Of a stretch of DNA of 64,000 bases, positions 9,750 through 20,214 are shown piece after piece (positions within the stretch are counted from its first letter, which is position 1; every line of letters begins with the position of its first letter). Below the pieces are notes generated by a model. That model saw only the letters and a program-made list of their open reading frames with translations, did not search any database and was not told the DNA's origin. This DNA is from Balneolales bacterium (lineage in GTDB: Bacteria > Bacteroidota > Rhodothermia > Balneolales > Natronogracilivirgulaceae): positions 1 to 64,000 of the forward strand of contig SLOL01000033.1 of NCBI GenBank assembly GCA_007132495.1, in the 5' to 3' direction. A program made the position numbers and the translations under genes.

Positions 9750-11198
9750 ATGCAGGTAATTCATATCAGTTTTGAGTGTTACCCGGTCGCAAAAGCCGGA
9801 GGTCTGGCAGACGTCGTCGGTGCGCTGCCCAAATATATGCAACGGTTTGATGTAAATTCCCGGGTGGTCATACCCCACTTTGATATTCAGTGGGTAAGGA
9901 ATCATCAACTTGAACAGGTTCATGAAGGTATTGCCCGCCTGGGTAACGAGCGTTTTAAATATCGCATCATGCATGAGCAGGGGGATGTTCTTGGCTTTCC
10001 GGTCTATCTGGTGGATATTCCGGGGAGACTGGACCGGCCCGGGATCTATATCGACCCGAACAGTGATTTTCCATACTGGGACGAATACGAGCGATTTGTA
10101 TCGTTTCAGATAGCTGTACTTGACTGGATGAAGTCATTCAGCAGCAAACCCGACATAATTCACTGTCATGATCACCATACGGCCCTGATTCCGTTTTTGA
10201 TGACCAGTTCACCGGTTTTTCACGAGTTTGCCGATATTCCCACCGTCCTTACGATTCACAATGGCCATTATCAGGGGTGGTATGATCCTGAAAAAAAATC
10301 CCTGCTTCCGAAAATAAATCCGGAGCGGGAGGGATTTTTATACTGGAACGGCCGGCTCAATGCTCTTTCGGCCGGATTACGCACCGCCTGGCGTATTACA
10401 ACCGTATCCAACAGCTATCTGGAGGAGCTGCAATCTGCAAGCAAGGGCCTGGAGCCTCTGTTGAGTTTTGAAAGCGGAAAGTCATTGGGAATTCTGAACG
10501 GAATAGACAGTGATGTCTGGAATCCATCAACGGATCCGCTGATAGCAAAGAATTATACCCCGGACACTTTTATCGAGGGGAAAAAGAAAAACAAGGAGTG
10601 GCTTTGCAAAAAATTTAATCTGAATCCGGATCTGCCTCTGTTTATCTTTATCGGCAGGTTGGTCGCTGAAAAGGGAGCCGACCTGCTACCGGATCTGATC
10701 ACCCGGTTTCTCGAGACCGGCCTGAAGGGCAACTTTCTGATCCTGGGTACCGGAGACCCCTTTCTGCATCAGCGTTTTAATGAACTGAAAGGGCGGTATG
10801 TGGACTATTTTGATGCATCTCTCAGTTACAATGAAGAGCTCGCCCATCGAATGTATGCGGGCAGCGACTTCCTATTGATGCCGTCACGTGTGGAACCCTG
10901 CGGACTCAATCAGCTGTATGCATTGCGCTACGGTTCATTGCCCATTGTCCGGAATATCGGGGGTCTGCGTGATACTGTTGTGGATTATTCCCGGCCGGAA
11001 GGATACGGTATTCTGTTCGATCTATTTAATTTGGACGACGCCTACATAGCGCTTCAGCGGGCCACTACCATATTTTCAGACGAGCATCTGAAGACAGCGT
11101 TACAAAAGAGGGCAATGTCGAAGGATTTTTCCTGGTATAATTCAGCAAAACAGTATAAGACGATGTACCAATCACTAATCAAGATGGAGGGGGCATAA
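9750..11198 (+). CDS. glgA: Glycogen synthase (ADP-glucose type)
   Basis: GlgA is a GT5 glycosyltransferase that lengthens alpha-1,4-glucan using ADP-glucose. The 482-residue product has the N-terminal substrate motif KAGGLADVVGALP near residue 15, the acceptor-side HCHDHHT segment, the C-terminal nucleotide-sugar region with FIGRLVAEKGADL, and the catalytic SRVEPCGLNQLYALRYG segment followed by NIGGLRDTV. Its TAA stop overlaps the glgC ATG by one base, so the two genes are translationally linked and act in sequence: GlgC makes ADP-glucose and GlgA consumes it. Branching and breakdown enzymes are not in the window. Confidence 0.96.
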   Translation: MQVIHISFECYPVAKAGGLADVVGALPKYMQRFDVNSRVVIPHFDIQWVRNHQLEQVHEGIARLGNERFKYRIMHEQGDVLGFPVYLVDIPGRLDRPGIYIDPNSDFPYWDEYERFVSFQIAVLDWMKSFSSKPDIIHCHDHHTALIPFLMTSSPVFHEFADIPTVLTIHNGHYQGWYDPEKKSLLPKINPEREGFLYWNGRLNALSAGLRTAWRITTVSNSYLEELQSASKGLEPLLSFESGKSLGILNGIDSDVWNPSTDPLIAKNYTPDTFIEGKKKNKEWLCKKFNLNPDLPLFIFIGRLVAEKGADLLPDLITRFLETGLKGNFLILGTGDPFLHQRFNELKGRYVDYFDASLSYNEELAHRMYAGSDFLLMPSRVEPCGLNQLYALRYGSLPIVRNIGGLRDTVVDYSRPEGYGILFDLFNLDDAYIALQRATTIFSDEHLKTALQKRAMSKDFSWYNSAKQYKTMYQSLIKMEGA

Positions 11199-12469
11199 TG
11201 GATTCAACTGTAGCGGTTATTTTAGGCGGCGGCGCCGGCACCCGGCTGTATCCTCTAACCAAAAGCAGATCCAAACCGGCTGTGCCGGTGGGAGGCAAGT
11301 ACCGGCTTGTGGATATTCCCATATCCAACTGTCTGCACTCTGATCTTCGGCAAATATATGTATTGACCCAGTTCAATTCGGCTTCGCTGAACACGCATAT
11401 TAAAAATACATTCAGCTTTGACGCCTTTTCTACCGGGTTCGTGGATATCCTGGCCGCCGAACAAACACCGAGTTCACAGCAGTGGTTTCAGGGAACCGCT
11501 GATGCGGTGAGGCAGACCTTCGGCTATCTGCAGAATCACAGGGCAGAACACATTCTCATTCTCTCCGGTGATCAATTGTATCAAATGGATTACCGGGAAA
11601 TGATGAAGGTACACAGGGCGTCTAATGCCCAACTGACGATTGCCACCATTCCGGTAACGGCCGAGGACGCCACCGGCTTTGGCATCATGAAAACCGACCC
11701 TGATGGTCTCATCACCGATTTCATCGAGAAACCGTCAATGGAAGAACTCCCGAACTGGAAATCCGAGGTATCCGATGAGCTCAAGGCGCAAGGAAAAGAG
11801 TATCTGGCCTCCATGGGGATCTATATCTTTGAGAATGATGAGCTGAAAAATATGATCGACAGCATTCCGGAAGCGCTGGATTTCGGCAAGGAGATCATCC
11901 CCAGGGCCATTGATTCTGATGTCACGGTGGCAAGCTATGAATACACGGGCTACTGGACGGATATCGGTACCATTCGATCCTTTTTTGACGCCAATCTGGA
12001 GCTCACCGAACCGCTGCCCGAGTTCGATCTCTATGCTGCAGGCAAACGCATATTCACCCGGCCGCGTCTGTTGCCTCCGACAAAGGTCTCCGGAAGCAGA
12101 CTCGACAGGGTGCTCGTTGCTGAAGGGGCTTTTGTGGAAGCGGGAAGCATAGAACATTCGGTGATCGGGATACGCTCCCGAATCGGCCGGGAGTCGGTTA
12201 TCAAGGATGCCATTGTGATGGGGAACGATTTTTATCCCACACTCTCCGAAATGGAGGAGGACTCCGAAAGGAATGTACCTTCACCCGGTATCGGAGATCA
12301 TTGCCATATCGAAAGGGCCATCATTGATAAAAATGCCCGGATCGGTAACAATGTCCGGATCACCGGTGGGGATCACCTTGAAAACGGACATTACGACAAT
12401 TATTCCATTATTGACGGTATCGTAGTGGTCGAAAAGAATAGTATCATCGAGGATGGGACGGTGATATGA
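11198..12469 (+). CDS. glgC: Glucose-1-phosphate adenylyltransferase
   Basis: GlgC makes ADP-glucose from ATP and glucose 1-phosphate and is the committed step to glycogen. The 423-residue product has the nucleotidyltransferase loop GGGAGTRLYPLTKSRSKPA (residues about 9-28), the PVGGKYRLVDIPISNC segment, the FIEKPS sugar-phosphate motif, and a C-terminal left-handed beta-helix domain with hexapeptide-like repeats (about 290-420). The start overlaps the glgA stop, and the gene's own stop overlaps the ATG of the next gene (ATGA), so all three are probably one transcript. The allosteric effectors cannot be told from sequence alone. Confidence 0.96.
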   Translation: MDSTVAVILGGGAGTRLYPLTKSRSKPAVPVGGKYRLVDIPISNCLHSDLRQIYVLTQFNSASLNTHIKNTFSFDAFSTGFVDILAAEQTPSSQQWFQGTADAVRQTFGYLQNHRAEHILILSGDQLYQMDYREMMKVHRASNAQLTIATIPVTAEDATGFGIMKTDPDGLITDFIEKPSMEELPNWKSEVSDELKAQGKEYLASMGIYIFENDELKNMIDSIPEALDFGKEIIPRAIDSDVTVASYEYTGYWTDIGTIRSFFDANLELTEPLPEFDLYAAGKRIFTRPRLLPPTKVSGSRLDRVLVAEGAFVEAGSIEHSVIGIRSRIGRESVIKDAIVMGNDFYPTLSEMEEDSERNVPSPGIGDHCHIERAIIDKNARIGNNVRITGGDHLENGHYDNYSIIDGIVVVEKNSIIEDGTVI

Positions 12470-14172
12470 CCACATTGCAATTTCGTAATGCAGATAACAG
12501 GATTTTTGCGGTGTTACTGTTCTTCATTTCGGTTTTTGCGATCAGCTGTACCGGATCTGTCCCGATCGGTGACGAGAAGGAGGCCCATGTTGCCGCTCAA
12601 GATACACTGGAGGTGGTTATTATGGCAACAACCGATGTCCATGGCAGAGTACGGGCATGGGACTATTACCGGGACCGTGAGCAGTCCGGGTATGCGTTGT
12701 CCAAGGTGGCTACACTGGTTGACTCCATCCGGTCGGTGCATGACCATCATCTGCTTTTGGATGCCGGTGACTGGTTGCAGGGCAACCCGTTTGCTGAATA
12801 TTTCGCGCTTCATGATACAAAGGAGCGTCAATACCCTTTTCTGACCGTAGTTGACCACATGGAATACGACGCAGTGGTGATCGGGAACCATGAATTCAAC
12901 TTCGGTCTGGCGTATCTGAACCGGCAGATCGATATGACCGATACACCCATTATTGGTGCAAATATCTATCATCACGGTACCCGGGATCCTGCCTATCCTC
13001 CCTATATCATGGTTGAGGTAGCCGATATGAATATCGCGGTGGTCGGTTTAACCACCCCGGGTTCGGCCGTGTGGGACCGATCGCGGGTAGAGGGGGTACT
13101 GGATTTTGGAGACGGTGTGGAGGCCGCAGCCCGGTTTGTCCGCAAAGTGAAGGAACGTGAAAATGCTGATGTTGTCATCATCCTGGCCCATACCGGTCTG
13201 GATGGCGGATCCGGCTATGAACGCGATGACCTCGGAGAAGAGAATTTCGGGCGGGCGGTCGTCGAACAGGTATCCGGTGTCGATCTGATGGTACTTGGTC
13301 ATACCCACCGGACGGTTGACGGTATGGTACTGAAGGGGGTGGATGGTCAGCCTGTTGGAGTGGTACAGCCCGGTCGGTGGGCATCCCATCTGGGTGTGGC
13401 AACACTGCATATTGCAAGGGAGGACGATGGTGAGGTGAGCGTAGTAGGTCAAAACACCAGGAATCTGTCGGTTTCCGGGGTGGATGAAGATCCCGAAATA
13501 CTGGAAATGACCGACAAGGTCCATAACAGGGTGGTGGAATTTGTTACCGAACCTGTGGCTCATACCGATGACCACTGGTCAGCTGAAATGGCCCGGATTC
13601 AGGACACTCCCATCACAGACCTTATTCAGACCGTTCAGAAAAAGGCCACGGGGGCACAACTGTCGGCAGCGTCCGCTTTCAATACCTCTGTATCATTCGG
13701 TCCCGGATCCATAACAAGAGGGGATATCGCCCGGCTCTATCCCTATCACAATACATTGTACAAACTTGAGGTCACAGGACTGCAGCTTCGGGAATATCTG
13801 GAATACGGCTCACGATATTTTCTCACCGGTGCTGATGAACACGGAATGCCGAGGATTAACCGGGAATGGCCCGGTTTCAATTTTGACATGTTGGCGGGCG
13901 TTGAATATGTACTGGATATCAGGCGTCCGGTCGGGGAACGTGTGACACGCCTCATGTATGAGGGACGGCCGGTTGCCGATGATGACCGGTTTTCGCTTGC
14001 CGTCAACTCCTACAGGGCTGAAGGCGGCGGAGGTTTTGACATGCTGGAGAATGCGCCGGTACTGGAGAACATCGACCGGTCGGTTTCCGACATGATCCTT
14101 GAATATCTCCGTGAACAAGCGGAAATAGAGCATAATGATGTTTTTGAAGAAAACTGGCACCTTGTTTATTGA
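12466..14172 (+). CDS. Lipoprotein 5'-nucleotidase / metallophosphoesterase
   Basis: This is a periplasm-facing two-domain nucleotidase of the UshA / CpdB group, 568 residues. The N-terminus has a signal peptide with a lipobox-like FAISC, so the mature protein should be lipid-anchored at about C29. Metallophosphoesterase motifs follow in order: TTDVHG, DAGDWLQGN, GNHEFN, LAHTG and LGHTHR. The C-terminal 5'-nucleotidase domain (about 350-560) contains FNTSVSFGPGSITRGDIARLYPY and SYRAEGGGGFDML. The likely role is dephosphorylation of nucleotides or cyclic nucleotides for salvage. The start overlaps the glgC stop by four bases; the functional link to glycogen is unclear. Confidence 0.9.
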   Translation: MTTLQFRNADNRIFAVLLFFISVFAISCTGSVPIGDEKEAHVAAQDTLEVVIMATTDVHGRVRAWDYYRDREQSGYALSKVATLVDSIRSVHDHHLLLDAGDWLQGNPFAEYFALHDTKERQYPFLTVVDHMEYDAVVIGNHEFNFGLAYLNRQIDMTDTPIIGANIYHHGTRDPAYPPYIMVEVADMNIAVVGLTTPGSAVWDRSRVEGVLDFGDGVEAAARFVRKVKERENADVVIILAHTGLDGGSGYERDDLGEENFGRAVVEQVSGVDLMVLGHTHRTVDGMVLKGVDGQPVGVVQPGRWASHLGVATLHIAREDDGEVSVVGQNTRNLSVSGVDEDPEILEMTDKVHNRVVEFVTEPVAHTDDHWSAEMARIQDTPITDLIQTVQKKATGAQLSAASAFNTSVSFGPGSITRGDIARLYPYHNTLYKLEVTGLQLREYLEYGSRYFLTGADEHGMPRINREWPGFNFDMLAGVEYVLDIRRPVGERVTRLMYEGRPVADDDRFSLAVNSYRAEGGGGFDMLENAPVLENIDRSVSDMILEYLREQAEIEHNDVFEENWHLVY

Positions 14173-14178
14173 GTTTTC

Positions 14179-15324
14179 ATGAATATTCTTCTGGTAGAGC
14201 CATTTCTGGGCGGATCCCACCGTGTTTTTATAAACGGCTTGCAGCGTTATTCCAGGCACCGCGTCTTTTCAGTGACCATGAAAGGGAGCCACTGGAAATG
14301 GAGAATGAGTGGGGGTTCTGTCACGCTGGCCGAAAAAACAAAGCAAATTGAAGAGCCGATCGACCTGGTACTGGCCAGCAGTATGACCAATCTCCCTGCA
14401 TTTATCGCTTTGACCAATCCCCGTTTTGCCAATGTTCCGATTGTTCTCTACATGCATGAAAACCAGCTTACACAGCCGGTCCCGGGTGATGAAGAGCGTG
14501 ACATTACCTATTGCTATATCAACTACCTCAGCATACTGGCCGCCGATGTGGTTTATTTCAACTCAGCTTTTCATAAAAAAAATTTCCTGGATGCATTACC
14601 CGGCTTTCTGGCAAAGTTTCCTGATTATCAGCAGTCGGAGTCGATCGCAAGAATAGCTGACCGTTCCAAAATACTTTACCCGGGCCTGGATTTGAAAGTG
14701 CTTGACCCGGCGGTGGAAAAACGAAAAACGAGAACAGCTAACGAAAAACCGGTTGTGGTATGGAACCAGCGCTGGTCTTTTGACAAGGATCCGGATAAAT
14801 TTTTCCGCGTCATTGAGAAACTGGATGATGCCGAATGCCGGTTCGATCTGATATTGGCCGGTGATCAGGAACATGATCAGTCTGAGCTGTTTGAAGAGGC
14901 GTGGAAGCGATATGGAAGCCGTATTCTGCACTATGGATTTGTTGAAAACAGTGAACAGTATGGCAACCTGCTTCAGCGGGGGGATTTCGTGGTATCCACG
15001 GCCAAGCATGAATTCTTTTGCACCGCCATTATGGAAGCCATCTACTGCGGCTGTCATCCGGTATTGCCCAGAAGTCTGACCTACCCGGAACTGATCCCGA
15101 AATCGCTGCAGGAACCGCTTTTACATGGACCCGTTTTTTACGATGATGAGACCGATCTTTTCCGGAAGATGAAAAAACTGCTCGACGGGACCCATAAAAA
15201 GCTGCCATTGTCCACGCTTCAGGCGGTCAATCGGCATCTGGACTGGAGTGCCATCATCCAGGAGTACGATGACACGCTTGAACAGATTAAAACGGACTAT
15301 CCTCATCTTCGGGGGGAGGCGTAA
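14179..15324 (+). CDS. DUF3524 / QTMAN-type glycosyltransferase
   Basis: The 381-residue product is a GT-B fold glycosyltransferase with the N-terminal DUF3524 domain. Recognisable segments are EPFLGGSHRVFINGL at the start, the SHWKWRMSGGS segment, LASSMTNLPAF, VLYMHENQLTQPV, and a C-terminal donor-side region with ISTAKHEFF-like VVSTAKHEFFCTAIMEAIYCGCHPVLP split over residues about 270-300. The animal member of this family attaches mannose to queuosine in tRNA-Asp, so a tRNA modification role is possible, but the bacterial substrate is not known to me. It starts six bases after the nucleotidase gene and overlaps the 3' end of dnaB on the other strand by 38 bp. Confidence 0.85.
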   Translation: MNILLVEPFLGGSHRVFINGLQRYSRHRVFSVTMKGSHWKWRMSGGSVTLAEKTKQIEEPIDLVLASSMTNLPAFIALTNPRFANVPIVLYMHENQLTQPVPGDEERDITYCYINYLSILAADVVYFNSAFHKKNFLDALPGFLAKFPDYQQSESIARIADRSKILYPGLDLKVLDPAVEKRKTRTANEKPVVVWNQRWSFDKDPDKFFRVIEKLDDAECRFDLILAGDQEHDQSELFEEAWKRYGSRILHYGFVENSEQYGNLLQRGDFVVSTAKHEFFCTAIMEAIYCGCHPVLPRSLTYPELIPKSLQEPLLHGPVFYDDETDLFRKMKKLLDGTHKKLPLSTLQAVNRHLDWSAIIQEYDDTLEQIKTDYPHLRGEA

Positions 15325-16840
15325 AACCGGTCTTGCGCGCACGTTTTTCACTGGTTTCTGTCGATTTGATGTTGTCATCCGACAGCGATTCGACAGGCGG
15401 TTCCTGCCCGGGGGGCAGGTAACTGCTGTCCTGATATGATTTGGCCAGATTTTCAAACCGGGCGTAATTTTTCACAAAGTGTAGACTCACGGTACCCACG
15501 GGACCGTTTCGCTGCTTGCCGACAATCAGTTCCGCAACACCTTCGGTAGAGTTCCCCTGTTCATCGGTAGTAATTTTGTAGTACTCCGGCCGGTAGAGAA
15601 AGCAGACGACATCGGCATCCTGCTCAATAGAGCCTGATTCCCGCAAGTCACTGAGTTGTGGACGTTTATCGCCGCCACGCTGTTCTACGGCCCTGCTCAG
15701 CTGGGAGAGGGCTATCACCGGGACATCCAGCTCTTTGGCCAGGGCTTTCAAGCCACGAGAGATACCTGCAATCTCCTGTTCCCTGTTTTGCCGGTCGTTC
15801 TGCATGCCTGTCATAAGCTGCAGATAATCGATTATTACCAGGCCGATTCCGTGTTCGTTCTTTAGTCGACGACATTTTGAGCGCATCTCCATGATACTGA
15901 TCGAAGGAGTATCGTCAATATATATGGGTGCGGTATGCAGTCTTCCTGCTCCTTCGATCAGATTCTTGAACTCACTGTCCTCGAGTTTCCCGGTTCGCGC
16001 TTTTTGTGCATCCACCCGGGCCTCCATGGTCAGCAGCCGCTGAACGAGCGCCTGATCCGACATCTCCAGACTGAATACCGCGACCGGGGTCCGTTTTTCG
16101 GAATCGGGATTCAACGCCGCGTTACGGGCTACGGTAAGGGTAAAGGCTGTTTTCCCCATAGAGGGGCGTGCGGCTATAATGACCAAATCCCCTTTCTGCC
16201 ATCCGGCCGTAAGATTATCGACATCCAGACCGGTGGGAATACCGGTTATTCCCTGTTTCTTGCCGCGAATCTCCTCGAGATAGGAAAGAGTATGCTTCAG
16301 GATTTCACTCAGTGACTGGCTGCCGCCCAGGGCTTTGGCATTCGTGATTTCATAAATGCGTTGTTCGGCCTGATCAAGTACTTCAAAGGAGTCTGTTGTG
16401 GTGTCGTAAGCTTCCTGGATAATATCCGAACAACTTAGGATCAGGTTCCTTTTAAGTGCTTTCTCGGCAACAATCTGGCAATGGTACTCAATATTGGCCG
16501 CAGAACTCACGGCACGTGTGAGATCCGACAGGTAACCGCTGCCACCTACGGCTTCCAGCAGTTCCTGATCCCGCAGTTCACTCTCTACCGTGAGCAGATC
16601 AAGCGGATTGTTTCGTTCAAACAACTTACTTAATACTTCAAAAATATGGCGATGGGCCGGTTTGTAGAAATCATCCACCTGGAGCATCTCGAGAGCTGTT
16701 GATGCGGCCTGCTCCTCGATGAGCATGCTTCCCAGAATGGCCTCTTCAATTTCGATGGCCTGGGGGGGGATGCGGCCCTGCGATTCAAGCAGCGCATAGG
16801 GATCTGTCTTTTTTTCTTTGCTTTGTGATGATTTCGCCAT
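15287..16840 (-). CDS. dnaB: Replicative DNA helicase DnaB
   Basis: DnaB is the hexameric 5'-3' helicase of the replication fork. The 517-residue product has the N-terminal DnaB domain (about 15-130, with PPQAIEIEEAILGSML) and the RecA-like C-terminal domain with GDLVIIAARPSMGKTAFTL (Walker A), IIDYLQLM (Walker B) and QLSRAVEQRGGDKRPQLSDLRESGSIEQ split over residues about 380-405. I chose the ATG at 16840 (MAKSSQSKEK) because homologs align from here; an ATG at 16867 and a TTG at 16888 in the same frame give longer, less likely forms. No intein is present. The 3' end overlaps the DUF3524 gene. Confidence 0.95.
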   Translation of the reverse strand: MAKSSQSKEKKTDPYALLESQGRIPPQAIEIEEAILGSMLIEEQAASTALEMLQVDDFYKPAHRHIFEVLSKLFERNNPLDLLTVESELRDQELLEAVGGSGYLSDLTRAVSSAANIEYHCQIVAEKALKRNLILSCSDIIQEAYDTTTDSFEVLDQAEQRIYEITNAKALGGSQSLSEILKHTLSYLEEIRGKKQGITGIPTGLDVDNLTAGWQKGDLVIIAARPSMGKTAFTLTVARNAALNPDSEKRTPVAVFSLEMSDQALVQRLLTMEARVDAQKARTGKLEDSEFKNLIEGAGRLHTAPIYIDDTPSISIMEMRSKCRRLKNEHGIGLVIIDYLQLMTGMQNDRQNREQEIAGISRGLKALAKELDVPVIALSQLSRAVEQRGGDKRPQLSDLRESGSIEQDADVVCFLYRPEYYKITTDEQGNSTEGVAELIVGKQRNGPVGTVSLHFVKNYARFENLAKSYQDSSYLPPGQEPPVESLSDDNIKSTETSEKRARKTGFTPPPEDEDSPF

Positions 16841-16985
16841 ATGATCAACAGTAGTCGTTATAAGCATTCTTAATGGTGCAAGTTGCAACCTCCGGGATCA
16901 TGAACAACCGGTCTTCCAGCAACTCCCCTGCCTGCTCAAAAGGTAAAAAATAATCAAACAGTTCGCTTCCGATATATTGTGAAAA

Positions 16986-17762
16986 TCAGCGGTTCTCACC
17001 GTTCTTTTCATCGTATCGCTTGCGAAGCATTTTCACATCCTCCCAGGTATCCCGTTTCCAGGCCGGATTTCTGAGAAGGGCGGCAGGATGGAAGGTGACC
17101 ATTAGATCAATATCATTCCGGAATGGATGGAAACGGCCTCTCAGCGCTTTCATGGGTTGATTGGTGTCGAGGAGTGTCTGTGCCGAAACCCTGCCGAGGC
17201 AGACGATGAATTGCGGGCGAATCAAATCAATCTGCCGGTACAGGTAGGGGAGGCTTCGCCGGCGCTCCTCTGGCAAGGGATCGCGATTATTGGGTGGCCT
17301 GTGCTTGAGTATATTGGCGATATAAACCTCTTCACGGCGGAAAGAAATGGCCTCCAGGATCTTGTTCAACAACTGTCCGGCACGCCCCACAAAAGGTTCT
17401 CCCTGCTTGTCTTCTTGTGACCCGGGAGCCTCACCGATCAACATCACCTTTGCATCAGGGTTGCCGATCCCGAATACCAGATTGGTGTTTTCCAGATCGG
17501 TATGCAGTTCACTGGCGTTAAGACAAAGCTCGCGCAACTCCTCCAGTGTTTTTGCCTGTTCGACTCTCTTCACGTTATCAAGGCCGGCATCCGCCGGTTC
17601 TGCATGCCCTGAACCTTCCAGCTTGCCGATGTTCGTTTTGGTTTGCCCTGAACTTTCCGGCTTGCCGATGTCCGGGAGTTGAAACGGGCCATAGGTGTCC
17701 TCTTCCTGTTTGAGAAAATCCCGAACGGTCTGAAGGATCTTGTGGCTTTCCTTATCAGGCAT
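16986..17762 (-). CDS. Uracil-DNA glycosylase, family 4-like, without iron-sulfur cysteines
   Basis: This base-excision enzyme should remove uracil from DNA. Catalytic-core motifs of family 4 are present: [33 protein letters not shown] and [11 protein letters not shown]. Family 4 enzymes bind a 4Fe-4S cluster with four cysteines, but only two cysteines occur in all 258 residues. The usual Cys in NxxKCRPP is His, the Cys near the next helix is Ser (RRRSLPYL), and the N-terminal CxxC is reduced to one Cys (LCLNASEL). A cluster is therefore unlikely. An N-terminal extension of about 70 residues holds a 13-residue duplication. The start overlaps the mtaB stop by eight bases, so both are likely cotranscribed. 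Confidence 0.88.
   Translation of the reverse strand: MPDKESHKILQTVRDFLKQEEDTYGPFQLPDIGKPESSGQTKTNIGKLEGSGHAEPADAGLDNVKRVEQAKTLEELRELCLNASELHTDLENTNLVFGIGNPDAKVMLIGEAPGSQEDKQGEPFVGRAGQLLNKILEAISFRREEVYIANILKHRPPNNRDPLPEERRRSLPYLYRQIDLIRPQFIVCLGRVSAQTLLDTNQPMKALRGRFHPFRNDIDLMVTFHPAALLRNPAWKRDTWEDVKMLRKRYDEKNGENR
17606..17684 (-). repeat. Imperfect 39-bp tandem duplication inside the uracil-DNA glycosylase gene
   Basis: Two near-identical copies begin at 17606 and 17645 (period 39 bp, 13 codons), each containing TGCCCTGAAC and GCTTGCCGATGT on the plus strand. They encode the related peptides [13 protein letters not shown] and [13 protein letters not shown] in the non-catalytic N-terminal extension. 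This looks like a small in-frame duplication in a flexible linker. Confidence 0.75.
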
Positions 17763-19134
17763 AGACTACCTCCGGGGATAGTATATGAGAGACAATAGTA
17801 CCGGTGATTTTGCCGGGTTCGGCGTGCGACTCCAGCCGGCAGTTGGCGATCTGATTAGTCAGACGGGCATCATAAGGGACTGTCACCCTGATATAATTAT
17901 CGGTCCATCCGGCCATTTGCTGGTTTTGCATGTCTTTTTCAAACAGAACCGGTCTTTCAGAACCGATAAAGCGGGTGTCATAATCGTACCGTTTCATGTC
18001 GGAGAGGCGTCTCAGTTTGTGCGTTCTGACTTTCCGCTCCTCTTTCGGGATGGTGTCGGCAATGTCCGGTGCAGCCGTATTGGGCCGTTCGGAATAGGTA
18101 AACACATGGAGGTAGCTGACATCCAGATCCTGAATGAACTTAAGCGTTTCCAGGAAATGGACATCGGTCTCTCCGGGATGGCCTGTGATTACATCCACAC
18201 CGATACAGGCATCCGGCATGAGAGCACGAATGGAATCCACCCGGCTTCTGTACAGGTCGGTCCGGTAGCGGCGTTTCATCAACTGAAGCATCTCGTCAGA
18301 ACCGCTCTGAAGCGGTATATGAAAGTGGGGCTGGATGCACCGGGAGCCGGCAACGAATGCTATGATCTCTTCGGTGAGCAGGTTGGGCTCGATGGATGAA
18401 ATGCGAATGCGCTGAAGCCCGGAGAGGCGGTCGAGAGATCTCAACAGATTCAAAAACGACTCACCGGTCTGTTTGCCGAAATCACCGACATTAACTCCGG
18501 TGAGAACAATTTCACGGTAGCCCTGATCTATGACTTTCCGTGCCTTTTCCACGACCTGATCAACCGATGGACTGCGGCTTTTTCCCCTGGCCAGCGGGAT
18601 GGTGCAAAAACTGCATTTGTAGTCACATCCGTCCTGGACTTTCAGGAAAGCACGGGTTCGGTCATTGGAAGAGAAGGCGTGATGAAAATCAACAGCTTCG
18701 TTGACATCGGTACGATGGACAATGGTCTCATCGGGTTTCTCGAAGCTACCGGCCAAATCCAGAATATCGAACTTGTCTCTGGCGCCGACTACAAGGTCCA
18801 CACCGTCAATGGCGGCAATCTGTTCCGGTTCGAGCTGTGCGTAGCAACCGGTGACCACGATAAAGGCCTGCGGATTCCGGCGCCGGGCACGCCGGACCAC
18901 TTTACGGCAGTCGCGATTGGCATCCCGGGTAACCGAACAAGTGTTGATTACATAGACATCCGCCGTAGACTGAAACGGTCTGATCTCAAATTGTTCGCCC
19001 ATGAAATGACGCTTCAGTGTGGACGTTTCGGCAAAATTCAGTTTGCAGCCGAGGGTATAGAAAGCAACACGTTTAGGCGGTGTTTTTGAGGACGAAGTGA
19101 TATCGAAGCCGTTTGGATGTTTGGACATAGTCAT
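17755..19134 (-). CDS. mtaB: MtaB-type tRNA t6A37 methylthiotransferase
   Basis: This radical-SAM enzyme adds a methylthio group to t6A at position 37 of ANN-decoding tRNAs. The 459-residue product has the N-terminal methylthiotransferase domain (GCKLNFAET, NTCSVTRDANRDC and VVTGCYAQ, giving the three cysteines of the auxiliary cluster), the radical-SAM motif CDYKCSFCTIPLARG, and a C-terminal TRAM region (about 385-455). The GCKLN/NTCSVT form and overall spacing fit MtaB rather than MiaB or RimO. It follows nuoH by 84 bases on the same strand, and the glycosylase gene overlaps its end. Start ATGs at 19134 and 19128 are equivalent. Confidence 0.92.
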   Translation of the reverse strand: MTMSKHPNGFDITSSSKTPPKRVAFYTLGCKLNFAETSTLKRHFMGEQFEIRPFQSTADVYVINTCSVTRDANRDCRKVVRRARRRNPQAFIVVTGCYAQLEPEQIAAIDGVDLVVGARDKFDILDLAGSFEKPDETIVHRTDVNEAVDFHHAFSSNDRTRAFLKVQDGCDYKCSFCTIPLARGKSRSPSVDQVVEKARKVIDQGYREIVLTGVNVGDFGKQTGESFLNLLRSLDRLSGLQRIRISSIEPNLLTEEIIAFVAGSRCIQPHFHIPLQSGSDEMLQLMKRRYRTDLYRSRVDSIRALMPDACIGVDVITGHPGETDVHFLETLKFIQDLDVSYLHVFTYSERPNTAAPDIADTIPKEERKVRTHKLRRLSDMKRYDYDTRFIGSERPVLFEKDMQNQQMAGWTDNYIRVTVPYDARLTNQIANCRLESHAEPGKITGTIVSHILSPEVVYA

Positions 19135-19218
19135 GGTGAGACGGAAAAGAAAATGGCATCTGAAATAATTCGGCCGTTACGCCTGTCAGGCAATCAGAGG
19201 TTATACACCGGAAAGATG

Positions 19219-20214
<996 letters not shown>

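Noticed and set aside
19181-19191. GCCTGTCAGGC palindrome between nuoH and mtaB
   Set aside because: The arms leave a one-base loop, so it cannot form a stable RNA hairpin, and there is no T-run.
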